Shown piece after piece: positions 1 through 9,421 of a stretch of 64,000 nucleotides of DNA (within the stretch, counting starts at the first letter, position 1; each line of letters begins with the position of its first letter). The notes beneath the pieces were generated by a model. It was not told the DNA's origin and ran no database searches. It saw only the letters and a list, made by a program, of their open reading frames with translations. The stretch is taken from positions 2,604,001 to 2,668,000 of the forward strand of contig NZ_WNWM01000002.1 of NCBI RefSeq assembly GCF_009727155.1, written 5' to 3'. A program made the translations under genes and the position numbers. This stretch comes from Pseudoduganella dura. Its GTDB lineage: Bacteria > Pseudomonadota > Gammaproteobacteria > Burkholderiales > Burkholderiaceae_D.

Positions 1-1
1 C

Positions 2-538
2 GGCCCGGACGGCCCGCAAATCCTGCGCATGACCGACCCGCGCCGCTTCGGCGCCGTGCTGTGGCACCCGAAGGAAGAAGGCGAGCTGGACACGCACCTG
101 CTGCTGCGCGGGCTGGGCGTGGAGCCGCTCGGGCCGGCGTTCACCGGCGAACTGCTGTACCGCAAGACGCGCGGGCGCAGCGTGGCGGTCAAATCCGCGC
201 TGCTGGCCGGCGACATCGTGGTCGGCGTCGGCAACATCTACTGTTCCGAAAGCCTGTTCCGCGCCGGGATCAACCCGAAGACGCCGGCCGGCCGCATCGG
301 CCTGGCCCGCTACGAAAAGCTGGCGCAGGCGATCCGCGACGTACTGGCCGAGGCGATCGTGCAGGGCGGCAGCACGCTGCGCGACTTCATTGCCGTCAAC
401 GGCCAGTCGGGCTATTTCCAGAACACGTATTTTGTCTACGACCGCGCCGGGCTGCCGTGCCGCGTGTGCGGGGCGCCGATCCGGCAGGTCAAGCAGGGGC
501 AGCGCTCGACGTTCTACTGTCTCGTTTGCCAAAAATGA
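2..538 (+). CDS. mutM: Formamidopyrimidine-DNA glycosylase, C-terminal part (5' end outside window)
   Basis: Bifunctional DNA glycosylase/AP lyase that removes oxidised purines such as 8-oxoguanine. The N-terminal catalytic proline lies before the window; the reading frame is open from base 2. Visible are the DPRRFGAV segment, the helix-two-turn-helix region ([17 protein letters not shown]) and a C-terminal zinc finger with two CxxC pairs (CRVC and CLVC) ending three residues before the stop. A dynamin-like GTPase gene and mutY follow on the same strand, so two enzymes of the 8-oxoguanine defence pathway flank the GTPase. Confidence 0.97.
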   Translation, partial: GPDGPQILRMTDPRRFGAVLWHPKEEGELDTHLLLRGLGVEPLGPAFTGELLYRKTRGRSVAVKSALLAGDIVVGVGNIYCSESLFRAGINPKTPAGRIGLARYEKLAQAIRDVLAEAIVQGGSTLRDFIAVNGQSGYFQNTYFVYDRAGLPCRVCGAPIRQVKQGQRSTFYCLVCQK

Positions 539-578
539 TTGTCAGAAATGAGCCAGCAATGAGGGATGGACGACAGCC

Positions 579-2507
579 ATGATGCGCGACCTCGAACAGT
601 ACAGTGCCTGGCGCCAGGGCGTGGCGGCGGCGCTGCGCGCCTACCGCGACGGCGCGCAGGCGGCGGACCTGCTCGATGCGGCCGCCGCCCAGCGCATCGC
701 CCGCACGCTGGCGCGGCTGGCGGACGACAAGCTGTCCGTCGCGTTCGTGGCCGAATTTTCGCGCGGCAAATCGGAACTGATCAACGCGATCTTCTTCGCC
801 GACTACGGGCAGCGCATCCTCCCCTCCGCCGCCGGCCGCACGACGATGTGCCCGACCGAGCTGCTGTACGATCCGGCCTATCCGCCGTCGATCCGGCTGC
901 TGCCGATCGAGACGCGGGCGGCCAACCTCTCCACCAGCGATTACCGCGACGACCCGCGCGCCTGGACCGTGCTGCCGCTGGACGTGAACACCGCCGCCGA
1001 CATGCACGACGCCTTCCGCCAGGTGAGCCAGACCCGCGCCGTGCCGGTGGAGGAAGCGCGCCGCTACGGCCTGTACGACCCGGACGATCCCGATCTCGCC
1101 GCCACCGTGAATGGCGAAGGCATGGTGGAGATCTCGCGCTGGCGCCACGCGATCATCAACTTCCCGCATCCGCTGCTCAGGCAGGGCCTGGTGATCCTCG
1201 ACACGCCGGGCCTGAACGCGATCGGCACCGAGCCGGAGCTGACGCTGAACCTGATCCCGCACGCGCACGCGGTGCTGTTCATCCTGGCCGCCGATACCGG
1301 GGTGACGAAAAGCGACATCGAAGTGTGGCGCGAGCACATCGGTGCCGGCGCGGGCCGGATGGTGGTGCTGAACAAGATCGACGGCATGTGGGACCCGCTG
1401 CGCTCCGCCGCCGAGGTCGACGACGAGATCGCCCGCCAGGCCGCGCACGCGGCGCAGCTGCTGGCGGTCGATGCCGGCCAGGTGTTCCCGGTCTCGGCGC
1501 ACAAGGCGCTGGTGGCGAAGATCACCGGCGACGCGGCACTGCTGGAACGCAGCCGCATCGGGCAGCTGGAACAGGCGCTGTTCCACGAGCTGATTCCCGC
1601 CAAGAAGGAGATCGTGCGGCAGCGCCTGGCCGACGACCTGGGCGCGCTGAACGGCGCGCAGGCGGCGGTGCTGGGTGCCCGGCAGCGCGGCATCGCCGAG
1701 CAGCTGCACGAACTGACCAGCCTGCGCGGCAAGAACCGCAACGTGATCGCCCACATGGTGCGCCGCGTGGAAGCGGAAAAGAAGGAATTCGACGCCAGCC
1801 TGTTCCGGATGCAGGCGGCGCGCGCCACGTTCACGCGCCTGTCGACGGAGCTCTATGGCACGCTGGGCATGGACATGCTGCGCGACCATGTGCTGCGGGT
1901 GCGCACGGGCATGGCGCGCAGCCACTGGTCGGCCGGCCTGCGCGAGGCGGTGCGGATCTTCTTCGACAGCGTGCAGGCGGAGCTGGAGCGGTCGGACCGC
2001 AAGGCCGGCGAGATCCGCGACACGATGCAGGCCGTCTACCAGCAGTTCGCCGCCGAGCATGGCGTGGCGCTGCCGCCGCCGCCGCCGTTCGCGCTGGCGA
2101 AGTACCGCGTGCAGGTGTCCGACATCGAAGCGATCTACCAGCGGCAGTTCGGCGCCGCCGCGTTGCTGACCACCAGCCGGGCCGTGCTGATGGAGCGCTT
2201 CTTCGACACGATCGCGTCGCAGGTCAAGCGCTGCTTCAAGGCGGCCAACGCGGAATGCGAGAGCTGGCTGAAGGTGATCATGGCGCCGCTGGAGGCGCAG
2301 ATCCGCCAGCACCGCGAACAACTGAAGGGCCGCCAGGCATCGATCGGGCGCATCCACGATGCCGCCGACACGCTGGAACAGAAGATCGAGGCCTTCGAGC
2401 GCACCCGGGCGGCGCTCGAAGGGCAGAAGGAACAACTGGCCGCGCTGGCCCGGGCGATCGCGGCCGCCATCGATACGGAACCGCGCGCGGAACCCGCTCC
2501 ACAATAG
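579..2507 (+). CDS. Dynamin-family (dynamin-like) GTPase, 642 aa
   Basis: Large bacterial dynamin-like protein, probably membrane associated. The GTPase domain is N-terminal: P-loop at residues 58-65 (AEFSRGKS), G3 DTPGL at 208-212 and G4 NKID at 265-268. The usual first P-loop glycine is alanine and the base after GKS encodes Glu rather than Thr, so the Walker A is slightly off consensus. The rest (about 340-642) is helical and charged, with coiled-coil character at the end, as in dynamin stalks. The start is one of two adjacent ATGs. It lies 40 bases after mutM and 10 bases before mutY. Its cellular role is not known; its place between two repair genes suggests co-expression, not a proven repair function. 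Confidence 0.85.
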   Translation: MMRDLEQYSAWRQGVAAALRAYRDGAQAADLLDAAAAQRIARTLARLADDKLSVAFVAEFSRGKSELINAIFFADYGQRILPSAAGRTTMCPTELLYDPAYPPSIRLLPIETRAANLSTSDYRDDPRAWTVLPLDVNTAADMHDAFRQVSQTRAVPVEEARRYGLYDPDDPDLAATVNGEGMVEISRWRHAIINFPHPLLRQGLVILDTPGLNAIGTEPELTLNLIPHAHAVLFILAADTGVTKSDIEVWREHIGAGAGRMVVLNKIDGMWDPLRSAAEVDDEIARQAAHAAQLLAVDAGQVFPVSAHKALVAKITGDAALLERSRIGQLEQALFHELIPAKKEIVRQRLADDLGALNGAQAAVLGARQRGIAEQLHELTSLRGKNRNVIAHMVRRVEAEKKEFDASLFRMQAARATFTRLSTELYGTLGMDMLRDHVLRVRTGMARSHWSAGLREAVRIFFDSVQAELERSDRKAGEIRDTMQAVYQQFAAEHGVALPPPPPFALAKYRVQVSDIEAIYQRQFGAAALLTTSRAVLMERFFDTIASQVKRCFKAANAECESWLKVIMAPLEAQIRQHREQLKGRQASIGRIHDAADTLEQKIEAFERTRAALEGQKEQLAALARAIAAAIDTEPRAEPAPQ

Positions 2508-2517
2508 AAAGACGAAC

Positions 2518-3624
2518 TTGCAGTACGAAGACCCTACTTTTTCAGCCGCGCTGATCGCGTGGCAGCAGCAGCACGGACGCCACACGCTGCCGTGGCAGAA
2601 CACCCGCGATGCCTACCGCATCTGGCTTTCCGAGATCATGCTGCAGCAGACGCAGGTGGCCGCGGTGCTCGGCTACTACGCCCGCTTCCTGGAGCGCTTC
2701 CCCACCGTGCACGAGCTGGCCGCCGCGCCGGTCGAGGATGTGATGGCGCAATGGAGCGGCCTCGGTTACTACACGCGGGCGCGCAACCTGCACCGGTGCG
2801 CGCAGCGCGTGGTGGCGGAATACGGCGGCGTGTTCCCGGCCGATCCGGCGCTGCTGGCCGACCTGCCCGGCATCGGCCGCTCCACGGCCGCGGCGATCGC
2901 CGCGTTCTCGGGCGGCGCGCGGGCCGCGATCATGGACGGCAACGTCAAGCGGGTGTTCGCGCGCGTGTTCGGCATCGATACCTTTCCCGGCGAACGGAAA
3001 ACGGAAGAAGCGATGTGGCGCCGCGCCGAGGCGCTGCTGCCCGCGCAGGGCATCGAATCGTACACGCAGGGCCTGATGGACCTGGGCGCCACGCTGTGCA
3101 CCCGCAGCAACCCGGATTGCCCGCGCTGCCCGATGCAGGCGCGCTGCGTGGCCTTCGCCACCGGCCGCACGAAAGAGCTCCCGGTGCGCAAGCCGAAAAA
3201 GACGACGCCGGAAAAGCACACGGTCATGCTGCTGGCCGTGCATGGCGGCCAGGTGCTGCTCGAACAGCGGCCGGGCGCCGGCATCTGGGGCGGCCTGCTG
3301 TCGCTGCCCGAGGTGAACGGCCATGTGGCGCTCGACGACGACGGGGAGCCCGGCTTCGATGACGACGCGGTGGCGCGGGCGCTGCTGCCGTTCGGCGTGG
3401 CCGAATCGCAGGAACGCCTCAATACCATCATGCACGGCTTCACGCACTACAAACTGCATATCGTGCCGGTGCTGGCGACGCTGGCGCAGCGCGCGCCGCT
3501 GGCGGCCGATGGCCGGTTCGTGTGGCTGGACGTGGCGCGGCTCGCGGACGCGGCGCTGCCCGCGCCGGTGAAGAAACTGCTGATGGAACTGCTGGGAGCG
3601 CAGGCGCAGGCGCGCATGTTCTGA
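2518..3624 (+). CDS. mutY: A/G-specific adenine glycosylase, 368 aa
   Basis: Removes adenine mispaired with 8-oxoguanine. Family marks: catalytic Glu in WLSEIMLQQTQV, helix-hairpin-helix LPGIGRSTAAAIAAF followed by the catalytic Asp in MDGNVKRV, an iron-sulfur loop with spacing C-x6-C-x2-C-x5-C (CTRSNPDCPRCPMQARC), and a C-terminal NUDIX-like domain from about residue 230. I chose a TTG start at 2518: the upstream ATG at 2359 would add residues that are only the antisense-like reading of the GTPase gene, while LQYEDPTFSAALIAW is where family similarity starts. A weak purine-rich stretch (GAAAGACG) precedes it. Confidence 0.93.
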   Translation: MQYEDPTFSAALIAWQQQHGRHTLPWQNTRDAYRIWLSEIMLQQTQVAAVLGYYARFLERFPTVHELAAAPVEDVMAQWSGLGYYTRARNLHRCAQRVVAEYGGVFPADPALLADLPGIGRSTAAAIAAFSGGARAAIMDGNVKRVFARVFGIDTFPGERKTEEAMWRRAEALLPAQGIESYTQGLMDLGATLCTRSNPDCPRCPMQARCVAFATGRTKELPVRKPKKTTPEKHTVMLLAVHGGQVLLEQRPGAGIWGGLLSLPEVNGHVALDDDGEPGFDDDAVARALLPFGVAESQERLNTIMHGFTHYKLHIVPVLATLAQRAPLAADGRFVWLDVARLADAALPAPVKKLLMELLGAQAQARMF

Positions 3625-3706
3625 AGCGCCGGCATTGGCCGCGCCGCCGGCCGCTGCAAGCGGCCGGGAAGGTGGCTACCGGGGTGGCCACCGGGGTGGC
3701 CGCAAC

Positions 3707-4843
3707 TCAGAGCTCTTCGAGGGAATACAGGTTCCGGTGCACATGGATTGCATAGCGGTCCGTCATGCCCGCGATGTAGTCGGCGATGCGCCGCGCCTGT
3801 TTCGTTGCATCGCCCGACGGTTCGCGGTAATCCGGCGGCAGCAGTTGCGGGTCGGCCGTGAATGCGTCGTACAGCTCGCGCACCATCCGGCTGGCCTTGA
3901 GCCGCATGCGGTTCACCTTGTAGTGGCGGTACAGGTTCTCGCGCAGGAAACGCTTCAGCTCGGTCGCATCCTTGCGCATCGGGTCCGAGAAACGGATCAG
4001 CGGCGGCGCGGCGCGCACGTCGTCGATGCCTTGCGGATTCGCCTCGAGGATGCGGGCCTGCGACGTGACGATCAGGTCGTCCGCCAGCGCCGTGATCAGG
4101 CGGCGCAGCGTTTCGTAGATGGCCCGGCGGCCCGTCAGCCCCGGGTAGGCGGCCTGCACTTCGCGCCACAGCCGGGCAAAGAAATCCACCTGCTCCAGCT
4201 GGGCGATCGTGATCAGGCCGGAACGCAGGCCGTCGTCGATGTCGTGGCTGTTGTAGGCGATCTCGTCGGCCAGGTTGGTCAGTTGCGCTTCCAGCGACGG
4301 TTGCGTCCTGTCGAGGAAACGCTGCGCCACGTCGCCCAGCTGCCGGGCATTGTGGGCGGAGCAGTGCTTGAGGATGCCCTCGCGCGTCTCGAACATCAGG
4401 TTCAGGCCGTCGAACGCGCCGTACTGTTCCTCGAGGTGGTCGACCACGCGCAGGCTTTGCAGGTTGTGCTCGAAGCCGCCGTGGTCCTTCATGCATTCGT
4501 TGAGCACGTCCTGCCCCACGTGGCCGAACGGCGTGTGGCCCAGGTCGTGCGCCAGCGCGATCGCTTCCACCAGGTCTTCGTTCAGCCGCAGGTTGCGCGC
4601 CAGCGAACGGCCCACCTGCGCCACTTCCAGGCTGTGCGTGAGCCGGGTGCGGAACAGGTCGCCTTCGTGGTTCAGGAAGACCTGCGTCTTGTATTCGAGC
4701 CGGCGGAACGCGGTCGAATGGATGATGCGGTCGCGGTCGCGCTGGAACTGGCTGCGCGAGGCGTGCGGGGTTTCGGCGAAATGGCGGCCGCGCCCCTGGT
4801 CCGAACGGGCGGCGTAGGGAGCGAGCGCCTCTTCCATGCTCAC
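3707..4843 (-). CDS. dgt: Deoxyguanosinetriphosphate triphosphohydrolase-like protein, 378 aa
   Basis: HD-superfamily dNTP triphosphohydrolase, cytosolic, which hydrolyses dNTPs to the nucleoside and triphosphate. Metal-binding motifs are [15 protein letters not shown] and the HD pair in [17 protein letters not shown]. The start is GTG at 4843, whose GTGA overlaps the TGA of the preceding aroKB frame by four bases; an ATG two codons inside (4837) is the alternative. The overlap points to translational coupling with the shikimate genes. Length fits the short family type lacking the E. coli Dgt insertions. Confidence 0.93.
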   Translation of the reverse strand: MSMEEALAPYAARSDQGRGRHFAETPHASRSQFQRDRDRIIHSTAFRRLEYKTQVFLNHEGDLFRTRLTHSLEVAQVGRSLARNLRLNEDLVEAIALAHDLGHTPFGHVGQDVLNECMKDHGGFEHNLQSLRVVDHLEEQYGAFDGLNLMFETREGILKHCSAHNARQLGDVAQRFLDRTQPSLEAQLTNLADEIAYNSHDIDDGLRSGLITIAQLEQVDFFARLWREVQAAYPGLTGRRAIYETLRRLITALADDLIVTSQARILEANPQGIDDVRAAPPLIRFSDPMRKDATELKRFLRENLYRHYKVNRMRLKASRMVRELYDAFTADPQLLPPDYREPSGDATKQARRIADYIAGMTDRYAIHVHRNLYSLEEL

Positions 4844-6483
4844 TCCACGCAGGCCGCGATGGTGGCCAGCAGCGCGTCGTGCGGCGCCGTGGTCACGATG
4901 GCCGTGCCCAGCGGCTTGATCAGGATGAACTTGATCGCGCCGCCCTCGTTTTTCTTGTCCACTTCCATCAGCTCCAGCCAGCGGTCGATGCCCAGGTCGG
5001 GCGCCTTGACGGGCAGTCCCGCCGCGGCGACCACGTTGCGGATGCGCTCGAGCGTTGCCGCATCGATGTAGCCCAGGCGATGCGACAGGTCGGCCGCCAT
5101 CACCATGCCGCAGCCGACGGCTTCGCCGTGCAGCCAGGCACCATAGCCCATGCCGGCCTCGATCGCGTGGCCGAACGTGTGGCCGAAGTTCAGGATCGCC
5201 CGCAGGCCCCCTTCGCGCTCGTCCTGCCGCACCACGTCGGCCTTGATTTCGCAGGAACGGGCGATCGCATAGCCCAGCGCGGCGCGGTCGCCCGCCACCA
5301 GCTTGCCGATGTTCTCCTCGGTCCAGTCGAAGAAATCCTCGTCGATGATGGGGCCGTACTTGATCACCTCGGCGAGGCCGGCCGCCAGCTCGCGCTGCGG
5401 CAGCGTTTCCAGCGTGGAGGTATCGGCCAGCACCACTTTCGGCTGGTAGAACGCGCCGATCATGTTCTTGCCCAGCGGGTGGTTAATGCCGGTCTTGCCG
5501 CCGACCGAGGAATCGACCTGCGACAGCAGCGTGGTGGGCACCTGGATGAAATCGACGCCGCGCATGTAGGACGCGGCGGCATAGCCGGTCAGGTCGCCGA
5601 TGACGCCGCCGCCGAGCGCGACCAGCGTGGTCTTGCGGTCGCACTTGTTGGCCAGCAGCGCATCGAAGATCTGCATCAGGCTCGACCAGTTCTTGTGTTC
5701 CTCGCCGTCTTCCAGCACAACGGAAATGACTTCCTTGCCGGCCGCCGCCAGCGGGGCGGCCACGCGCTCCAGGTACAGCGGCGCGACGGTGGTGTTGGTG
5801 ACGATCGCGACCTTGCGGCCGGTGACATGGCGCGCCAGCAGCGCTTCGTCGAGCACGGCCGGGCCGATCGAGATCGGGTAGCTGCGCTCGCCGAGGTCCA
5901 CGTTCAGGAGGATGTTGGTCTGTTCGTTCATGGAGGATTGTGCCTGCGTCATGCAGTTCGGCGCATCCTGGCAAGCCAGGGCGTCGAGCTGGTTGATGAT
6001 GATCTGGACCATCGATTGTACGTTAGGTCGACCCGTATCGACGACGAGGCGTGCCATCTCCAGGTACAGCGGCTCGCGCTGGGCGAGCAGTTCCTCGAGT
6101 TTCCGGCGTGGATCGGCGGTTTGCAGCAGCGGGCGGTTCTTGTCGTGGCCGGTGCGCGCGAGGATGCTGGTGATGCCGGCGCGCAGGTAGACGACGGTGC
6201 CGCGCTCCTGCAGCAGCGCGCGCGATTCCGGATCGAGGATGGCGCCGCCGCCGGTGGCGAGCACGATGCCCTCCTGGCCGGAGAGGTCGCGGATCACCTC
6301 CGCTTCGCGGCGCCGGAAGCTGGCCTCCCCCTCGATCTCGAAGATCCACGGGATCGTGGCGCCGGTGCGCTCCTCGATCTCGTGATCGGAATCGACAAAG
6401 CGCATGCCAAGTTTGCGGGCGAGCAGGCGGCCGATCGTCGTCTTGCCCGCCCCCATCAGTCCTACCAAAAATACATTTTGCAT
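4840..6483 (-). CDS. aroKB: Shikimate kinase / 3-dehydroquinate synthase in one open frame, 547 aa
   Basis: Residues 1 to about 175 are shikimate kinase: P-loop [11 protein letters not shown] and the ATGGGAIL motif. Residues from about 183 are 3-dehydroquinate synthase: NAD-binding EDGEEHKNW and [14 protein letters not shown], then [14 protein letters not shown]. Both act in aromatic amino-acid synthesis. There is no stop between them; the join is a short linker around [17 protein letters not shown]. Internal ATGs that could start a separate aroB (5952 and 5931) have no good ribosome site, so I read a fused protein, though internal initiation cannot be excluded. The gene is followed by dgt with a GTGA overlap. 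Confidence 0.88.
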   Translation of the reverse strand: MQNVFLVGLMGAGKTTIGRLLARKLGMRFVDSDHEIEERTGATIPWIFEIEGEASFRRREAEVIRDLSGQEGIVLATGGGAILDPESRALLQERGTVVYLRAGITSILARTGHDKNRPLLQTADPRRKLEELLAQREPLYLEMARLVVDTGRPNVQSMVQIIINQLDALACQDAPNCMTQAQSSMNEQTNILLNVDLGERSYPISIGPAVLDEALLARHVTGRKVAIVTNTTVAPLYLERVAAPLAAAGKEVISVVLEDGEEHKNWSSLMQIFDALLANKCDRKTTLVALGGGVIGDLTGYAAASYMRGVDFIQVPTTLLSQVDSSVGGKTGINHPLGKNMIGAFYQPKVVLADTSTLETLPQRELAAGLAEVIKYGPIIDEDFFDWTEENIGKLVAGDRAALGYAIARSCEIKADVVRQDEREGGLRAILNFGHTFGHAIEAGMGYGAWLHGEAVGCGMVMAADLSHRLGYIDAATLERIRNVVAAAGLPVKAPDLGIDRWLELMEVDKKNEGGAIKFILIKPLGTAIVTTAPHDALLATIAACVE

Positions 6484-6574
6484 CGCGGATCAGATTAGTG
6501 CATATCGCACCATTGTAATCCGAGTGACGCGACTGGCGGCCGCGGGATGGCGAGAGGAAGATGGCGCCCGCGTC

Positions 6575-6711
6575 GCTGGTGTCGGACACCTTCAGGTGTC
6601 GGACACCGGTTTTCGCCAACATCCTGCCAATGTCGTCGCTAAAAGCCGGCGCCCGACACCAGCCCGCCGGCACCGCCGCTGGTGTCGGCCGCCGTGATAG
6701 CCCGACACCAG
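6575..6711. repeat. Intergenic palindrome cluster (GGTGTCGGACACC type)
   Basis: The 233-base gap between pilQ and aroKB contains two copies of GGTGTCGGACACC (6578-6590 and 6595-6607), a complementary CCCGACACCAGC (6652-6663), then GCTGGTGTCGG (6678-6688) paired with CCCGACACCAG (6701-6711). Each core is nearly self-complementary and the copies can pair over 40-70 bases. The same cores occur at about 38.8-39.0 kb and related ones at 14.6, 16.1, 19.5 and 31.4 kb. They lie just beyond the pilQ stop, where they could act as a transcript end or as REP-like elements. Confidence 0.75.
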
Positions 6712-6716
6712 GCTTC

Positions 6717-8870
6717 CTACCGCGCAGTCACCTTCTCCGCCACGATCTTCGGCGTGATGAACACCAGCAACTCGGTCTTTTCGCTGGTGCGGCTGGTGGT
6801 CTTGAACAGGTGGCCGAGCACCGGCACGTCGCCCAGCAGCGGCACTTTCGAGACCGAGTTGCGCTCGGTCTGCTGGTAGATGCCGCCCAGCACGACGGTG
6901 CCGCCGTTTTCCACCATCACCTGCGTCTTCACGTGCTTGGTGTCGATCGCGAAGCCGGCGCGGGTTTCGGCGCCCACGCTGTCCTTGTTGACGTCGACAT
7001 CGATGACCACGTTGCCGTCCGGCGTGATCTGCGGGATCACTTCGAGGCGCAGGTTGGCCTTGCGGAACACGATCGACGTGGCGCCGCTGCTGGTGGCCAC
7101 CTGGTAAGGCAGTTCCAGGCCCTGTTCGATCGTGGCCACCGACTTGTCGGCCGTGACCACGCGCGGGCTGGAGATGATCTTGCCGGTGCCGTCCGCTTCC
7201 AGCGCCGACAGTTCCAGGTTCAGGAACCGGTTCGCGGCCGAGTTGAACAGGCTCACGGCCAGGCTGCCCGCCGCCACGCCGTTGATCGGCGCCGCCGGCA
7301 GGTTGATGAACTGGGTGTTGTTGAAGTCATCCGCCGAGTCCGACGACACGACCTGGCCGGTCAGCCGGCCGGCGCCCGTCATGTTGCCCGAAACCAATGC
7401 ATGATTGCCGCCCTGCGTGCCCTTGAAGTCGGCGAAGCCCAGCTTGGCGCCGAGGTTGCGCGTGAAGCCGTCGTTGGCCTCGACGATGCGCGCCTCGATC
7501 AGCACCTGCCGGGAGGCGATGTCGGTCTTCGACAGCAGCTTGCGCACTTCTTCCAGCCGGGACGGGATGTCGGTGACGAACAGCTGGTTGGTGCGCGGTT
7601 CGATGATCGCGCTGCCGCGGCGCGACAGGATGCGGTTCTTCGCATCGCTGGCGCCATCGAGCCCGAACACCATCTTGAACGATTCGGCCTTCTGGTAATT
7701 GAGCTGGAAGATTTCCGATTTCAGCGGTTCCAGGTCGGCGATCTGGGCACGCTGTTCCAGTTCGAGCTTTTCCTTGGTCAGCAGTTCTTCCTTCGGCGCG
7801 ATCCAGATCACGTTGCCGTTCTTGCGCATGTCCAGGCCCTTGGCCTGCAGGATCACGTCCAGCGCCTGGTCCCACGGCACGTTCTTCAGGTGCAGCGTCA
7901 GGCTGCCCGCCACGCTGTCGGAGGAGACGATGTTCAGGCCCGAGATGTCGGCCACGGCCTGCAGCGCCGCGCGCACTTCGATGTTCTGGAAATTGAACGA
8001 GACCTTCTCGCCGCGGTAGCCCTGCGTGCCCTGCACCAGCCTGGCCGGATCTTCCTTGACCGGCCGGACTTCCACCACCAGCTGGGTGTCGCTCTGGTAC
8101 ACGTTCTGTTCCCACAGGCCGGTGGCCTCGACCTGCAGCCGCACGTTGTCGCCGTGCGGCGCGGCGGTCACGCGCGTGACCGGGGTGCCGAAATCGGTCA
8201 CGTCGAGCCGGCGGCGCAGCGTTTCCGGCACGGCCGTCTTCAGGAAATCGACGGTTACGCCTTGCGGGCCCTGCTTCACGTCGACGGCCACCGCGTTGTT
8301 CGGCAGGTCGACGACGATGCGGCCTTCGCCGCCGGTACCGCGGCGGAAATCGATCGCCCTGAGCACCGGCTTGCCGGGCGCCTTCGACGGCGCATCCGCC
8401 GCCGGACCCGCCGGCAACCGGGCCGGTGCGGCGGACACGGGCACACCGCGCGCATCGAGCGCGGTGGCAACGCCGCCCGTCCCCTCGATCGTCAGGATCA
8501 CGTTCCTGCCCTCCACCGCGGTGGCGTAGTTCAGCGCGCGCTTGAGGTTGAACACGAGCCGCGAGCGGTCGCCCGCCTGCACCGCGTTCACGCTGCGCAG
8601 GTCGCCCACCTCGATGTCCTGCGCCGTCTTGCCGGTGGCATTGCTGGTCTGGCCGAAGTCGAGCGCGATGCGCGGCGGGTTCGCGGTGGCGAAGCCGGCC
8701 GGTGCCCGGTCCGGCGCATGGTCGAGCGCGATCTTCACGATCACGTTCGTGCCCTGCCGGCTGGCGGTCACGGATTCGATCGCATTGCCCCCCTGCGCGT
8801 GGGCCAGCGCGGCGGCACCGGCCAGCGCCAGCGCGGCGCCGAGGCGGCGCATGGTATCGGTTGCGATCAT
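6717..8870 (-). CDS. pilQ: Type IV pilus secretin PilQ, 717 aa
   Basis: Outer-membrane secretin through which the type IV pilus passes. A signal peptide spans about residues 1-25 (hydrophobic ALALAGAAALAHAQ). AMIN domains follow (about 27-135 and 165-280), then secretin N domains (from SFNFQNIEVRAALQAVADISG) and the C-terminal secretin domain ending TELLVFITPKIVAEK. The start ATG at 8870 overlaps the pilP stop as ATGA; an in-frame extension upstream of it is only a shadow of pilP. It is the last gene of the pilMNOPQ operon. Confidence 0.96.
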   Translation of the reverse strand: MIATDTMRRLGAALALAGAAALAHAQGGNAIESVTASRQGTNVIVKIALDHAPDRAPAGFATANPPRIALDFGQTSNATGKTAQDIEVGDLRSVNAVQAGDRSRLVFNLKRALNYATAVEGRNVILTIEGTGGVATALDARGVPVSAAPARLPAGPAADAPSKAPGKPVLRAIDFRRGTGGEGRIVVDLPNNAVAVDVKQGPQGVTVDFLKTAVPETLRRRLDVTDFGTPVTRVTAAPHGDNVRLQVEATGLWEQNVYQSDTQLVVEVRPVKEDPARLVQGTQGYRGEKVSFNFQNIEVRAALQAVADISGLNIVSSDSVAGSLTLHLKNVPWDQALDVILQAKGLDMRKNGNVIWIAPKEELLTKEKLELEQRAQIADLEPLKSEIFQLNYQKAESFKMVFGLDGASDAKNRILSRRGSAIIEPRTNQLFVTDIPSRLEEVRKLLSKTDIASRQVLIEARIVEANDGFTRNLGAKLGFADFKGTQGGNHALVSGNMTGAGRLTGQVVSSDSADDFNNTQFINLPAAPINGVAAGSLAVSLFNSAANRFLNLELSALEADGTGKIISSPRVVTADKSVATIEQGLELPYQVATSSGATSIVFRKANLRLEVIPQITPDGNVVIDVDVNKDSVGAETRAGFAIDTKHVKTQVMVENGGTVVLGGIYQQTERNSVSKVPLLGDVPVLGHLFKTTSRTSEKTELLVFITPKIVAEKVTAR

Positions 8871-9421
8871 TGCTTGTTCTCCTGGCTTTGCTGCAGTTCC
8901 AACGTACTGGTGCGCTCGATCCATTCGCCGCTCGCATCCTGTACCGTTTCCTTCACGTTGACGGAAGTCTCCGTCACCGACGTGATCACGCCGTAGTTCT
9001 GGCCCAGCCGCTGCCCGGTGCGCACCTGGTGCACCGACTGGTCGATCTGCAGCAGGGCGAATATGGCGCGACCCTTCTGCAGCATGCCCACCATCCGCAT
9101 CGTATCGAGGGGAAAGCCCTCGAGCGGCTCCTTGCGCCGGGCGGTGTCCGGCGCGGCGCCGGTGCCGGGGCGCGCGGCATCGCCGCCGGCCAGCAGCTTG
9201 TTCGGGTTGAACGGGTCGGGCCCGCCGGCCGACGCGTAGGCGAACGGCACGAAGGTCTTCGGCTCGACCAGCGGCTTGACGGCCACGCGGGTGGTGGCGT
9301 CCACTTCCTTCATCCACTGGCGCACTTCCTGTTCGTCGCGGTCGCCGCAACCGCCCAGCAAGCCGGCCAGCGCCAGCACCAGCATCGGTGCCCCGGCGGT
9401 CGGCGAAATCCCGTGCTTCAT
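8867..9421 (-). CDS. pilP: Type IV pilus lipoprotein PilP, 184 aa
   Basis: Inner-membrane lipoprotein that links the PilMNO platform to the PilQ secretin. It has a lipoprotein signal with lipobox LLGGC (Cys about residue 25), a linker, and the C-terminal beta domain (about 95-170; PLDTMRMVGML, VRTGQRLGQNYG). The ATG at 9421 overlaps the pilO TGA as ATGA, and its own stop overlaps pilQ, so the operon looks translationally coupled throughout. Confidence 0.95.
   Translation of the reverse strand: MKHGISPTAGAPMLVLALAGLLGGCGDRDEQEVRQWMKEVDATTRVAVKPLVEPKTFVPFAYASAGGPDPFNPNKLLAGGDAARPGTGAAPDTARRKEPLEGFPLDTMRMVGMLQKGRAIFALLQIDQSVHQVRTGQRLGQNYGVITSVTETSVNVKETVQDASGEWIERTSTLELQQSQENKQ

Noticed and set aside
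2359..2517. N-terminal extension of MutY
   Set aside because: These codons overlap the 3' end of the GTPase gene and lack MutY similarity; TTG at 2518 fits the family start.
489..2603. 704-codon open frame on the minus strand across the dynamin gene
   Set aside because: Arg/His/Gly-rich composition of a GC-rich shadow; no family similarity and it spans three real plus-strand genes.
5931..5952. Separate aroB start inside the fused frame
   Set aside because: Neither ATG has a Shine-Dalgarno at proper distance, and the frame is open across the junction; kept only as an alternative.
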